Assembly: GCA_046546235.1 (NCBI GenBank)
Contig: JBKGYG010000065.1
Coordinates: forward strand, 1 to 8,801
Direction: 5' to 3'
Source of the DNA: JBKGYG01 sp046546235
GTDB taxonomy: Bacteria > Bacillota > Clostridia > Lachnospirales > DSM-24629
Length of the DNA stretch: 8,801 nt
Below are positions 1-6,793 of this stretch, one piece after another. The notes beneath the pieces were generated by a model. That model had not been told where the DNA came from. It saw nothing but the letters and a program-made list of their open reading frames with translations, and did no database searches. Numbering within the stretch: the first letter of the stretch is position 1; every line of letters starts with the position of its first letter. The position numbers and the translations under genes were made by a program.

Positions 1-72
1 AATTTTATTTATGAAACTACAATTTTGAATCCAAAAAGTATAATATTAAAAGTAGAAAGGATTAATATTTAT

Positions 73-369
73 TTATTTTAAATCAAATTTAAATCGAAAA
101 TATCCAAAAACAGAAGTTACTATTGGACTTAATATACATAAAAAAGCAAAAGGTGCATAATGTAAAGGGTTTACTGATAAGACAGAGGCTACAAAAACAC
201 CACTACTATTCCAAGGTATAAGAGGAGCTGTTAGATTAAAAAAACCAATAACTAAAGGGATATGAGGCCCTGCATTATATACAAATACAGAAAGTATTAA
301 TGCTATTACTACAATTATTATTGGTATTAATGATAATAAAAAAAAGCGTGAATCTGATTCACGAATCAA
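73..369 (-). CDS. Small hydrophobic membrane protein, function unknown
   Basis: A complete reading frame of 98 residues that starts with TTG (complement of 367-369) and ends in TAA (complement of 73-75). I support the TTG start because a GAGGTG ribosome site lies at 375-380, five bases upstream. The protein is strongly hydrophobic. Residues 9-31 form a clear membrane helix, 37-51 a shorter hydrophobic stretch containing prolines, and 71-91 a further helix. The C-terminal tail (RFKFDLK) is basic, which favours a cytoplasmic C-terminus. I recognise no family or catalytic motif. It is transcribed divergently from the AraC-GyrI regulator and shares its upstream region, so it could be a regulatory target, but that is inference. 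Nothing after it in the window suggests an operon partner. Confidence is moderate because it is short and has a non-ATG start. Confidence 0.55.
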   Translation of the reverse strand: MIRESDSRFFLLSLIPIIIVVIALILSVFVYNAGPHIPLVIGFFNLTAPLIPWNSSGVFVASVLSVNPLHYAPFAFLCILSPIVTSVFGYFRFKFDLK

Positions 370-467
370 AAAATCACCTCAATCAATTAAAGTTAATTAT
401 TAAAGGGTTAAATTAAAAAACTTATAAGTATGTATATATTTTAATAATTAAGTTTTGTATAAAGATA

Positions 468-496
468 CTTTATCATATAATAACTATTATTGTCAA
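468..496 (-). promoter_or_regulatory. Candidate promoter of the small membrane protein gene
   Basis: On the minus strand a perfect TTGACA (-35) occupies 491-496. About 17 bases downstream lies an AT-rich ATAAAG/GATAAA segment (about 468-474) that could serve as a weak -10. Distance and orientation suit the gene ending at 73. The -10 match is poor, so the exact start point is uncertain. Confidence 0.35.
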
Positions 497-518
497 AAAC
501 TGTAATTATTAGTATTCT
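490..518 (+). promoter_or_regulatory. Candidate promoter of the AraC-GyrI operon
   Basis: TTGTCA at 490-495 (one mismatch to the -35 consensus) is followed after exactly 17 bases by TATTCT at 513-518 (two mismatches to the -10). This predicts a 5' leader of about 110 bases before the regulator gene. Its -35 box overlaps the opposite-strand TTGACA, so the two divergent promoters would compete for polymerase or share an operator. A small perfect palindrome, TTATTC-TAT-GAATAA (551-565), lies in the predicted leader. Other -10/-35 pairings closer to the gene were weaker or placed the start inside the ribosome site. Confidence 0.3.
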
Positions 519-636
519 CAGAGGTTAAAGATCTTAGATAAGATTAGGGATTATTCTATGAATAAATCAGGTTAAATGATAAAATTGATATATATATTTT
601 TCAAGTTCTTTATAAGAGGGAGGATATGTTTAACCT

Positions 637-1554
637 ATGAAATATATATTAAATGAATCAAGACAAATTTACATTTCGAAAATCAATGCTGTGCAAGATT
701 ATATAGAAAAGCATTTAGATCTAGACTTACATATAGAGCAGCTTGCCCAAATAGCATCTTTTTCTGTTTTTCATTTTCAAAGAATTTATCATCAGATAAC
801 CGGTGAAAATCTTTATGCCTTTATTAAAAGATTACGATTAGAAAAAGCCGCTTTTCTTTTATTAAGTAATAAAAGTCTTTCTATTTCTGATATTGCCATC
901 TCTGTTGGATTTTCAAATCAATCTTCATTTGCAAAAGCATTTAAAAAAAGATATGAAATAAATGCAAGCCAATTGAGATGTTTAGAAGATCTTGAATTAA
1001 ATAACATTAAAGAAAATGAAAATAGCATTAATGGAAAAGTGTTTTATGAAAATGAACGTTATAATATACCTATGGAATTAACATTTAAATCAATGGAACC
1101 GACGAAGGTAATTTACACTAGGTATGTTGGCTTTTATAAAGGAAATAGTGATCTCTTTATGAAGCTGTTTTCGAAACTTTATAACTATGTTAATATGAAA
1201 AATCTTATACGAAATGACTCTAAGTGGTTTGTTGCATATCATGATTTTGGTGACTTGACAGCAGATAATAAACTTAGGCTTAGTGTTTGTATGTCTATTG
1301 ATGAGAATGTTGAAGAAATTGGAGAATTTGGGCATATGTCTCTAGAAGGTGGGAGATATGCTGTAGGTAGGTTTTTACTTAAGCCAGATGAGTATCAAGG
1401 CGCTTGGAACTATATGTTTTCAAAATGGTTACCAGAGAGTGGTTATGTACCTGATGATAGGATATGTTTTGAACATTATCCAGTAGAAGACTGTATAGAG
1501 AATAAAGAGGGGAGGATTGTTGAGATTTTTATTCCTATATCTCCTCTTAAATGA
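637..1554 (+). CDS. AraC-family regulator with C-terminal GyrI-like effector-binding domain
   Basis: A 305-residue predicted transcription factor. Residues about 17-113 form an AraC/XylS double helix-turn-helix. The first helix pair begins with the family-typical INAVQDYIEKHLD, and the second carries ISDIAISVGFSNQSSFAKAFKK. From about residue 145 to the end the protein resembles the GyrI-like/BmrR C-terminal small-molecule-binding fold: a TRYVGFYKG segment, a YHDFGDLT segment, GGRYAVGRF, WLPESGY and a terminal VEIFIPI strand. Known members with this layout (Rob/SoxS-type HTH joined to GyrI-like domain) respond to hydrophobic or cationic compounds; the ligand here is unknown. ATG 637 is the earliest possible start because TAA precedes it in frame at 631-633. 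The GAGGGAGG ribosome site (616-623) is unusually far, 13 bases. The stop lies 16 bases before the next gene, so the two are almost certainly co-transcribed, and the regulator probably controls that operon. Confidence 0.9.
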   Translation: MKYILNESRQIYISKINAVQDYIEKHLDLDLHIEQLAQIASFSVFHFQRIYHQITGENLYAFIKRLRLEKAAFLLLSNKSLSISDIAISVGFSNQSSFAKAFKKRYEINASQLRCLEDLELNNIKENENSINGKVFYENERYNIPMELTFKSMEPTKVIYTRYVGFYKGNSDLFMKLFSKLYNYVNMKNLIRNDSKWFVAYHDFGDLTADNKLRLSVCMSIDENVEEIGEFGHMSLEGGRYAVGRFLLKPDEYQGAWNYMFSKWLPESGYVPDDRICFEHYPVEDCIENKEGRIVEIFIPISPLK

Positions 1555-1570
1555 AAGGGAAGGATTAAAA

Positions 1571-4500
1571 TTGAAGAAATTTGAATTAAACTCTATTGGA
1601 AATTATGAAGTAATTAAGATTAAGACTCAAGACCGATTTAGCATTAGCATACTAATTAATAAAGAGTTTAGAAATGCATTGATAGGTTTAGATCGTTTCA
1701 GCCATTGTCTTATTTTTACAAAAGGAGAAGAACGTTTATTTTCTTGTGGAGCAGAAATAAAAGAAATAAATTCAAAAAGTGGGAAAATAATAATTGAAGT
1801 TAGAAAGTTAGAGGGACAACTTGTAGATATTAAACCATATTTTCCTTGTGAAGAGAGTATTAAAGATATTGTAGAAGAAAATAAATTTGGAATTATTCCA
1901 TTTAAGAAGAACCAAATAGGTGAGTATTTATTTGTTAACAATAAAGGATTAATTCAAATCCAAGAAACAAAAGAACTTACCGGAAATGAGATAAAAACAT
2001 CCCTTGAAAAAATTAAGATAGGAGATTATATCCGTGTAATATGGTGGTTTGATAGATTTGATGATAAGAAATACCGTAAGGTCTGTATGTGTAATCCTCC
2101 TTATGAAAATGCACCGAAAACAGGAGTTTTTGCAACTAGATCCCCAGTCAGACCTAATCCTTTGGCATCAACTGTTGTGAAGGTCCAAGATGTAGATCCA
2201 TATAACTTTAATATAACCATATCTGGTTTTGATGGGTTTGAGCATTCACGTATTTTGCAAATTATGCCTTACCAAGAAGTTGAGATATTTGAGGAAGCAA
2301 AAGTACCAAAATATCTGGAACATTGGACCAGATATAAAGTTTTTCACGAAGTAAAAGAAAACATAATACCTACTACTATAGAAGTTGATAGGGATACTAA
2401 TGAAGAAGAGATATTTATAAATGAACTAGAAGATGACTTTGATTATGATAGTATAAACCATGATGAAATTATAGTAGAACATGCAACAATCCATAATTTG
2501 AAAGATGTTTCTGTAAGTATTCCAAAAGAAAAAATAACTGTGATTACAGGGGTTAGTGGTAGTGGTAAATCAAGTCTTGCTTTTGATACAATATATAATG
2601 AAAGTCAAAGACAGTTTATTGACTTGGTTTCATCTAATTCAATTATCGGAAGTGATTTAGATGATAATAAAGTGGGCAAAATAACTGGTTTGCAGCCATC
2701 TATAGCAATCAGGCAGAAAAACCTAGGGTTGAATCCAAGATCAACAGTAGCTTCTATAACAAGGTCAGGAGATCTTTTGAGATTGCTTTTTGCTACAATA
2801 GGTGAGCGTATATGTCCTTATTGCAATATTTCTGTACAAGAAAATAACGTATGCAGTAGTTGCGGTAACATATTCTTCGATGTTGTTCCAGCGGTTTTTA
2901 ATTATAATCATCCAGATTATATGTGCCCGGTATGCAAGGGTTTAGGAGAGGAAATGAAGGTTGATGTAGATTTGATTGTGAGTAATCCTGATGTTTCTAT
3001 ATTAGATGGTGCATCTGTATGGTGGGGAAATCTACGAAAGCATAGGGAAAAGCCAAATGCTAACTGGATGAAGGGTGAGGTTCTCGCACTAGCAGAAGAT
3101 ATGAACGAGAACTTAGAAGTGCCCTTTAAGGATCTATCAGAAGAATTTAAGGATCAAGTTTTCTTTGGTTCAGAGGGAAGAGAAGTGAGTTTGAATTATG
3201 AGAATTCTAATGGGAGAAAAGGTACAATCACAAGACCAGTAGAAGGAGTTGTTAATACATTATATCGACTTCTAAGGGAAAATAATACGAAATCTAGTGC
3301 TCATCTCGAGAGATTTATTGTAAAGAAAAAATGTAGTAGATGTCAGGGGGAACGGCTATTAGAAGAAGGTCGGTCTGTTAGAATAGGAAATTCAAGATAT
3401 CCGGAAGTTACTAAAATGAATATAAAAAGGGTTAGAAATTGGTGTCACAGTACATATAATAAATTATCAGTTATTCAAAAAGAGAAAACTAAAGAAATAT
3501 TTGTAAAATTACTTCCGAGGTTAAAAAAAGTTGAACAAGTGGGATTAGGTTATTTGTCTCTTGATAGGAGTATTCCTTCCTTGTCTGGTGGAGAGGCTCA
3601 AAGATTGAAGATTGCCACCCAATTTGGTTCAGGACTTAGTAATATTTTATATATATTGGATGAACCATCAAAGGGATTACATCCAAAAGACTTTCAATTT
3701 TTGATTAAAACCATTAAGGACTTAAAGAAATTAAATAATACAGTTATTATGGTTGAGCACAAAAAAGAATTTATTGATATGGCTGACTTTTTAGTGGAAA
3801 TTGGACCTGGGGCTGGTCTGTATGGTGGAAAATTGTTGCGTTCTGAGGAAGTAGAAAGTAAAATAAAAAACCATATAGATAGATTTAATTTTCAAGTAAC
3901 AAATAAGGTGATTCAAGATAGCAAAAAGTTATCAATTAAAAGTGTAAAAACCAATAATCTTAAAAACATTGATATTACAATTCCTCTTTCAAAATTCATA
4001 TGTGTAATAGGAGTCAGTGGTTCAGGAAAGAGTAGTCTTATATCCAAGACATTATATCCAGCAGTTTTAAAAGAGCTAGGTAAAAAATTTGATACACTAG
4101 GAAATTTTGAAAAAATTAGTGGTATAAAAAATATAAGGTATATATATTATGTGAATCAGAGGGAAATCGGTAGAACTCCAAGATCAAATCCAGGAACATA
4201 TACAGGAGTGTTTGATTTCATTAGAGATCTTTATTCAAAACTAGATGAAGCTAAAAAGAAAAAGATGACAAAGGAACACTTTAGTTTTAACAGTGTTAAG
4301 GGACAATGTGAGGAATGTAAAGGAGCAGGTCAAATAACTATTCCTATGCATTTTATGACAGATATATATACCACTTGTCCAAAATGTAACGGAAAAAGAT
4401 ATCAGGATAAGGTATTAGAAGTTAAGTATAAGGGATATTCCATTGCTGATCTGTTAGAACTTGAGATAAGAGAATTAAAAGAATTACTTAGGGAAGAAAG

Positions 4501-4864
4501 GAAAATATTTAAAATGCTTAAAATGCTTGATAAAGTAGGTCTTTCATATATAAAATTAGGTCAAAGTGCAACAACTTTATCAGGAGGAGAAGCACAGAGA
4601 ATTAAATTAGCAAAAGAATTGTGGAAGGAGAAAACAAAAGATGTACTTTATATACTTGATGAACCTACAACTGGATTACATGATAAAGATGTAAAGAAGC
4701 TTGTTTATATTTTGAAAGAGCTTACAAATAATGGAGCAACGGTAATTGTAATAGAGCATAATCCTTTACTTATACAAAATAGCGATTGGATAATAGAGGT
4801 GGGACCGCAAGGTGGAGAAATGGGAGGTTATGTGGTAAAAGAAGGTTGGTTGAAAAATTATTAA
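1571..4864 (+). CDS. TsaA/TrmO-like methyltransferase domain fused to UvrA2-type double ABC ATPase
   Basis: Predicted 1,097-residue fusion. I place the start at TTG 1571, seven bases after GGGAAGG (1557-1563); the frame stays open upstream but that part overlaps the regulator gene and has no suitable ribosome site. Residues 1-275 are TsaA/TrmO-like. GLDRFSH (39-45) and DIKPYFP (86-92) come first, then a second unit with the hallmark ATRSPVRPNP (188-197), the SAM-binding loop of TrmO tRNA methyltransferases. An acidic linker (about 278-298) leads to a UvrA core with Walker A GVSGSGKSS (327-335), LSGGEAQR (671-678), DEP (697-699), Walker A (814-822), LSGGEAQR (1003-1010) and DEP (1030-1032). 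Cysteine pairs sit at 415/418, 428/431, 452/455 and 588/591, and a classic UvrA zinc module is at 913/916/936/939. Only ten residues separate C418 from C428, where canonical UvrA has its UvrB-binding domain. That matches UvrA2/DrrC-type proteins linked to drug or DNA-damage tolerance. It is cytoplasmic and no membrane helices are seen. Substrate and the role of the fused domain are unknown. Confidence 0.88.
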   Translation: MKKFELNSIGNYEVIKIKTQDRFSISILINKEFRNALIGLDRFSHCLIFTKGEERLFSCGAEIKEINSKSGKIIIEVRKLEGQLVDIKPYFPCEESIKDIVEENKFGIIPFKKNQIGEYLFVNNKGLIQIQETKELTGNEIKTSLEKIKIGDYIRVIWWFDRFDDKKYRKVCMCNPPYENAPKTGVFATRSPVRPNPLASTVVKVQDVDPYNFNITISGFDGFEHSRILQIMPYQEVEIFEEAKVPKYLEHWTRYKVFHEVKENIIPTTIEVDRDTNEEEIFINELEDDFDYDSINHDEIIVEHATIHNLKDVSVSIPKEKITVITGVSGSGKSSLAFDTIYNESQRQFIDLVSSNSIIGSDLDDNKVGKITGLQPSIAIRQKNLGLNPRSTVASITRSGDLLRLLFATIGERICPYCNISVQENNVCSSCGNIFFDVVPAVFNYNHPDYMCPVCKGLGEEMKVDVDLIVSNPDVSILDGASVWWGNLRKHREKPNANWMKGEVLALAEDMNENLEVPFKDLSEEFKDQVFFGSEGREVSLNYENSNGRKGTITRPVEGVVNTLYRLLRENNTKSSAHLERFIVKKKCSRCQGERLLEEGRSVRIGNSRYPEVTKMNIKRVRNWCHSTYNKLSVIQKEKTKEIFVKLLPRLKKVEQVGLGYLSLDRSIPSLSGGEAQRLKIATQFGSGLSNILYILDEPSKGLHPKDFQFLIKTIKDLKKLNNTVIMVEHKKEFIDMADFLVEIGPGAGLYGGKLLRSEEVESKIKNHIDRFNFQVTNKVIQDSKKLSIKSVKTNNLKNIDITIPLSKFICVIGVSGSGKSSLISKTLYPAVLKELGKKFDTLGNFEKISGIKNIRYIYYVNQREIGRTPRSNPGTYTGVFDFIRDLYSKLDEAKKKKMTKEHFSFNSVKGQCEECKGAGQITIPMHFMTDIYTTCPKCNGKRYQDKVLEVKYKGYSIADLLELEIRELKELLREERKIFKMLKMLDKVGLSYIKLGQSATTLSGGEAQRIKLAKELWKEKTKDVLYILDEPTTGLHDKDVKKLVYILKELTNNGATVIVIEHNPLLIQNSDWIIEVGPQGGEMGGYVVKEGWLKNY

Positions 4865-4874
4865 ACTAGATGAG

Positions 4875-4958
4875 AGTGAAAAAGTGATATGGTAAATTTT
4901 ACTTGCCTTACTCCTGAAGGAACGGTCTGCGTAAAATCCACCATATCACTTTTTCATT
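4875..4958 (+). repeat. Long hairpin element, copy 1
   Basis: A 17-base perfect inverted repeat (4877-4893 with 4940-4956), extendable to 19 pairs with one G-U. It continues after a 2x2 mismatch into seven more pairs (4896-4902 with 4931-4937), leaving a 28-base loop (4903-4930). The loop can form a small CCTT/AAGG inner stem (4906-4909 with 4917-4920). It lies ten bases after the TrmO-UvrA2 stop. The 3' arm ends in TTTTT, so it may also stop transcription, but the loop is much longer than in normal intrinsic terminators. A diverged second copy follows 121 bases downstream. Confidence 0.8.
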
Positions 4959-4996
4959 ATATTGGGTGATATTAGGGGAAAAAGTCTAAGAAGAAG

Positions 4997-5077
4997 TAGA
5001 AAAAGAGATATAATAAATTTTACTTGCCTTATCACTAAAATAATAGTCTGATTAAAATATATTACATCTATTTTTTT
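4997..5077 (+). repeat. Long hairpin element, diverged tandem copy 2
   Basis: Aligned to copy 1 at a 121-base offset, it has the same architecture and exactly the same loop length (28 bases, 5024-5051). Eighteen bases are identical (5014-5031 versus 4893-4910), and TCTG near the loop's end is shared. The stem (4998-5014 with 5061-5077) is imperfect but kept. Two G-C pairs of copy 1 (4891-4942, 4892-4941) are A-T pairs here (5012-5063, 5013-5062), and T-A 4885-4948 became A-T 5006-5069. These compensatory changes suggest selection on the folded form. Whether it acts as RNA, as a DNA recombination site or as a protein-binding site cannot be told from the sequence. Confidence 0.7.
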
Positions 5078-5088
5078 GTAATATTTGG

Positions 5089-5117
5089 TTGACAAAACAA
5101 TTTATTTTATTTAAAAT
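5089..5117 (+). promoter_or_regulatory. Near-consensus housekeeping promoter for the cupin AraC gene
   Basis: Perfect TTGACA at 5089-5094, a 17-base spacer and TAAAAT at 5112-5117 (one mismatch). The predicted start is near 5124, giving a leader of about 45 bases. The -35 begins 12 bases after hairpin copy 2, so the hairpin lies just upstream of the polymerase site and could isolate or influence this promoter. Confidence 0.75.
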
Positions 5118-5169
5118 ACTTCTTTATAATAATTTCTTATATAACTATAACTACAAAGGGGGATGTGTA

Positions 5170-6048
5170 TTGAAAATGGTAAATGCTGATTTAATAAAAG
5201 TTCAAAGTTTAGTTGGTGAAATTACTGAAAGTGACTTAAGATATGTTGACTATTATGTATCAAGTGACATTGGGATATTTATTCCCAGTGTTGGGTTTTG
5301 CCAGTATGCTATTACATATCAACATATTCATCCTTCTTATTCATTTATACTTTTCCCATTTAAAGAACAAAGTATGGTAAATATAGAAATGGAAGTTCCA
5401 CAAAATAAGTATTTATCCGTAGCAATAGGACCAGATATACCTCATGAAGAAAAGTCTGAAAATGGATTTAGTAGATATATGGCAATATTTATTAAGAAAA
5501 GTCATTTTGATGAAATCTATAAAAGATATGCTTCTAAAGCACCTAAGAAGTACAATTGGAAACAGTTTTTGGTTAACAAATCCATAATGCTTTATCTCAA
5601 AAGATTTATGTCAGAGTATGAAAATAAATTAATAGGCTATGAAGAGGTGTTAGATAGTCTGTCTAAGATTATAGTTCATCAAATTATAAGAGACATTTTA
5701 CATCTAGAGAAAGAAGATCTCAATTATATTGAAAGTAATGATATAGAAAATATAATAGAGTATATTCATCAGAATTATGGTGAAAAACTTGTGATTGGAG
5801 AATTATCGACTTTAATAAATATGTCAGAATCACATTTTATAAGAAAGTTTAAGAAGGAAATGGATGTTACACCTATGGAGTACATAATTAATTTACGGAT
5901 AGAAAAAGCAAAGAAGCTATTAAGAAGTGGAACTAAAAATATAACAGAGATAGCATTACAGTGTGGCTTTAATAGTGCTTCTCATTTTTCAGCTTCATTT
6001 CAAAAGCAAATGGGAAGAACGCCAACAGAATATCAAAGTGATTATTAA
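5170..6048 (+). CDS. AraC-family regulator with N-terminal cupin-type sensor domain
   Basis: Predicted 292-residue transcription factor. I choose TTG 5170, seven bases after AAAGGGGG (5155-5162). ATG 5176 in the same frame is the alternative but sits 13 bases from that site. The frame is open further left, but only through the promoter. The N-terminal half looks like the AraC cupin-type ligand domain, with histidines in the HIHPSYSF segment (H52, H54) and a GPDIPHEE segment (H92) at the places where cupins often hold metal or effector. Residues about 190-290 form the AraC double helix-turn-helix, ending in ITEIALQCGFNSASHFSASFQKQMGRTPTEY. It stands alone behind its own promoter and is followed 135 bases later by the PNPOx-fold gene in the same direction. 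That neighbour is a plausible target, by inference only. The effector is unknown. Confidence 0.88.
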   Translation: MKMVNADLIKVQSLVGEITESDLRYVDYYVSSDIGIFIPSVGFCQYAITYQHIHPSYSFILFPFKEQSMVNIEMEVPQNKYLSVAIGPDIPHEEKSENGFSRYMAIFIKKSHFDEIYKRYASKAPKKYNWKQFLVNKSIMLYLKRFMSEYENKLIGYEEVLDSLSKIIVHQIIRDILHLEKEDLNYIESNDIENIIEYIHQNYGEKLVIGELSTLINMSESHFIRKFKKEMDVTPMEYIINLRIEKAKKLLRSGTKNITEIALQCGFNSASHFSASFQKQMGRTPTEYQSDY

Positions 6049-6108
6049 AAATAAAATAAGACCTTTCAATCAGATGAGCAATATTTTATAAAAGTTAAAC
6101 AGTATTAT

Positions 6109-6134
6109 GAAAGTGTTTTTCATCTTTCTTTTAT
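6109..6134 (+). terminator. Weak candidate terminator after the cupin AraC gene
   Basis: GAAAGTG (6109-6115) pairs with CATCTTTC (6121-6128) with one bulged T and a five-T loop, followed by a short T-rich tail. The stem is short and AT-rich, so termination would be partial at best. It also overlaps the probable promoter of the next gene. Confidence 0.3.
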
Positions 6135-6139
6135 ATAAT
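6134..6139 (+). promoter_or_regulatory. Candidate -10 box for the PNPOx-fold gene
   Basis: A perfect TATAAT lies 45 bases before the start codon. No good -35 is visible 16-18 bases upstream, where the small hairpin sits. Such a promoter would need an activator, which would fit control by the adjacent AraC protein; this is inference. Confidence 0.35.
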
Positions 6140-6183
6140 AACAAAATATATTTAATTATTATAAGATTGAAAGGAGAATTTAT

Positions 6184-6621
6184 ATGACTAAACAAGAAGC
6201 TTATAACTTAATGAATAGTAATCCAGTATTACAATTAGCTACTGTTGAAGGTGATCAACCTAGGGTGAGAGGAATGTTACTTTACAAAGCAGATGAAGAG
6301 GGTATTTTATTTCACTCAGGGACTATGAAAGATGTATACAAACAAATAGTTGAAAATCCTAAAGTTGAGGTATCATTTATTGACCAAAAGACAAATACAC
6401 AATTAAGAGTTAGTGGAGAATTAGAAATAGTTGATGATAATAACTTAAAAGAAGAAATCGCTAATCATCCTACACGCGCTTTCTTAAAACCATGGATTGA
6501 GAGCGGTGAACTAGAGGATTTTTATAATGTTTTTGTTGTATTTAGACTTAAAAATGGAGTTGCTACAACTTGGACATTTGCAGATAATTTTGTGTATCCA
6601 AAGGAAAAGATAAATTTGTAA
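6184..6621 (+). CDS. Pyridoxamine 5'-phosphate oxidase-fold (flavin-binding) protein
   Basis: A 145-residue protein of the PNPOx-like split-barrel family. The start ATG 6184 follows AAAGGAG by seven bases. Family features include the opening NPVLQLATVEGDQPRVRGM, the LYKADEEGILFHSGTMKDVYKQI stretch where flavin phosphate is usually held, the NPKVEVSFID strand and the QLRVSGELEIVDD strand. The compact length and the KNGVATTWTF end match the small clostridial and stress-type members, not the true pyridoxine oxidase PdxH, which is longer. Members bind FMN, F420 or haem and reduce varied substrates, so a soluble flavin-dependent reductase or sensor is likely; the substrate is unknown. It follows a cupin AraC regulator that may control it. 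Confidence 0.82.
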   Translation: MTKQEAYNLMNSNPVLQLATVEGDQPRVRGMLLYKADEEGILFHSGTMKDVYKQIVENPKVEVSFIDQKTNTQLRVSGELEIVDDNNLKEEIANHPTRAFLKPWIESGELEDFYNVFVVFRLKNGVATTWTFADNFVYPKEKINL

Positions 6622-6713
6622 GAGTTAAGTTAGAAATTAAATAATGTGTATAAAAGATTTAGACTGTGGAAAATAATTGTCTTCATTCTAGTTCGTTTAA
6701 TGGTAGTATTTAG

Positions 6714-6741
6714 TTGAAGTAATCAAGTATATAAATATAGT
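6714..6741 (+). promoter_or_regulatory. Candidate promoter of the Asn-rich peptide gene
   Basis: TTGAAG at 6714-6719, a 16-base spacer and TATAGT at 6736-6741 form a fair housekeeping match, with a predicted leader of about 45 bases. A CATAATATT segment at 6750-6758 loosely recalls sporulation sigma-E/K -10 boxes, so a sporulation promoter is an alternative that I cannot confirm. Confidence 0.35.
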
Positions 6742-6793
6742 TTTTTTCTCATAATATTATTGTCCTAAATAAAATTATTAAGGAGGCAATATT

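Larger units (their letters stand above)
6062..6174 (+). repeat. Distant inverted repeat overlapping the PNPOx gene's ribosome site
   Basis: CCTTTCAATC at 6062-6071 is the exact reverse complement of GATTGAAAGG at 6165-6174. The right arm includes the AAGG of the AAAGGAG ribosome site. In a transcript running through from the AraC gene the two arms could pair and mask that site. The 93-base separation weakens the case. Confidence 0.4.

Noticed and set aside
585..616. TTGATA with TATAAG as the promoter of the AraC-GyrI gene
   Set aside because: The spacing is 20 bases, and the predicted start would fall within or after the ribosome site.
1090..1335. Minus-strand open frame inside the AraC-GyrI gene
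   Set aside because: It lies fully within a well-supported gene, has no recognisable domain, and is expected by chance.
1517..1570. An 18-residue N-terminal extension of the TrmO-UvrA2 fusion, starting at TTG 1517
   Set aside because: It overlaps the end of the regulator gene, encodes a leucine-rich stretch unlike TsaA sequences, and TTG 1571 has a better-spaced GGGAAGG site.
1627..1941. Minus-strand open frame inside the fusion gene
   Set aside because: It is the shadow of the TsaA-like coding region, whose family motifs are clear on the plus strand.
4875..4958. Simple intrinsic terminator for the fusion gene
   Set aside because: The 28-base loop and long stem are atypical, and a second copy with compensatory changes suggests a dedicated element. 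Some termination activity is still possible.
4875..5077. CRISPR repeats or an insertion sequence
   Set aside because: There are only two diverged copies, each internally symmetric, with no regular spacers, transposase or flanking target duplication.
5089..5169. A longer start for the cupin AraC protein from 5089
   Set aside because: That TTG is the -35 box of a near-consensus promoter, so the segment lies upstream of the predicted transcript start.
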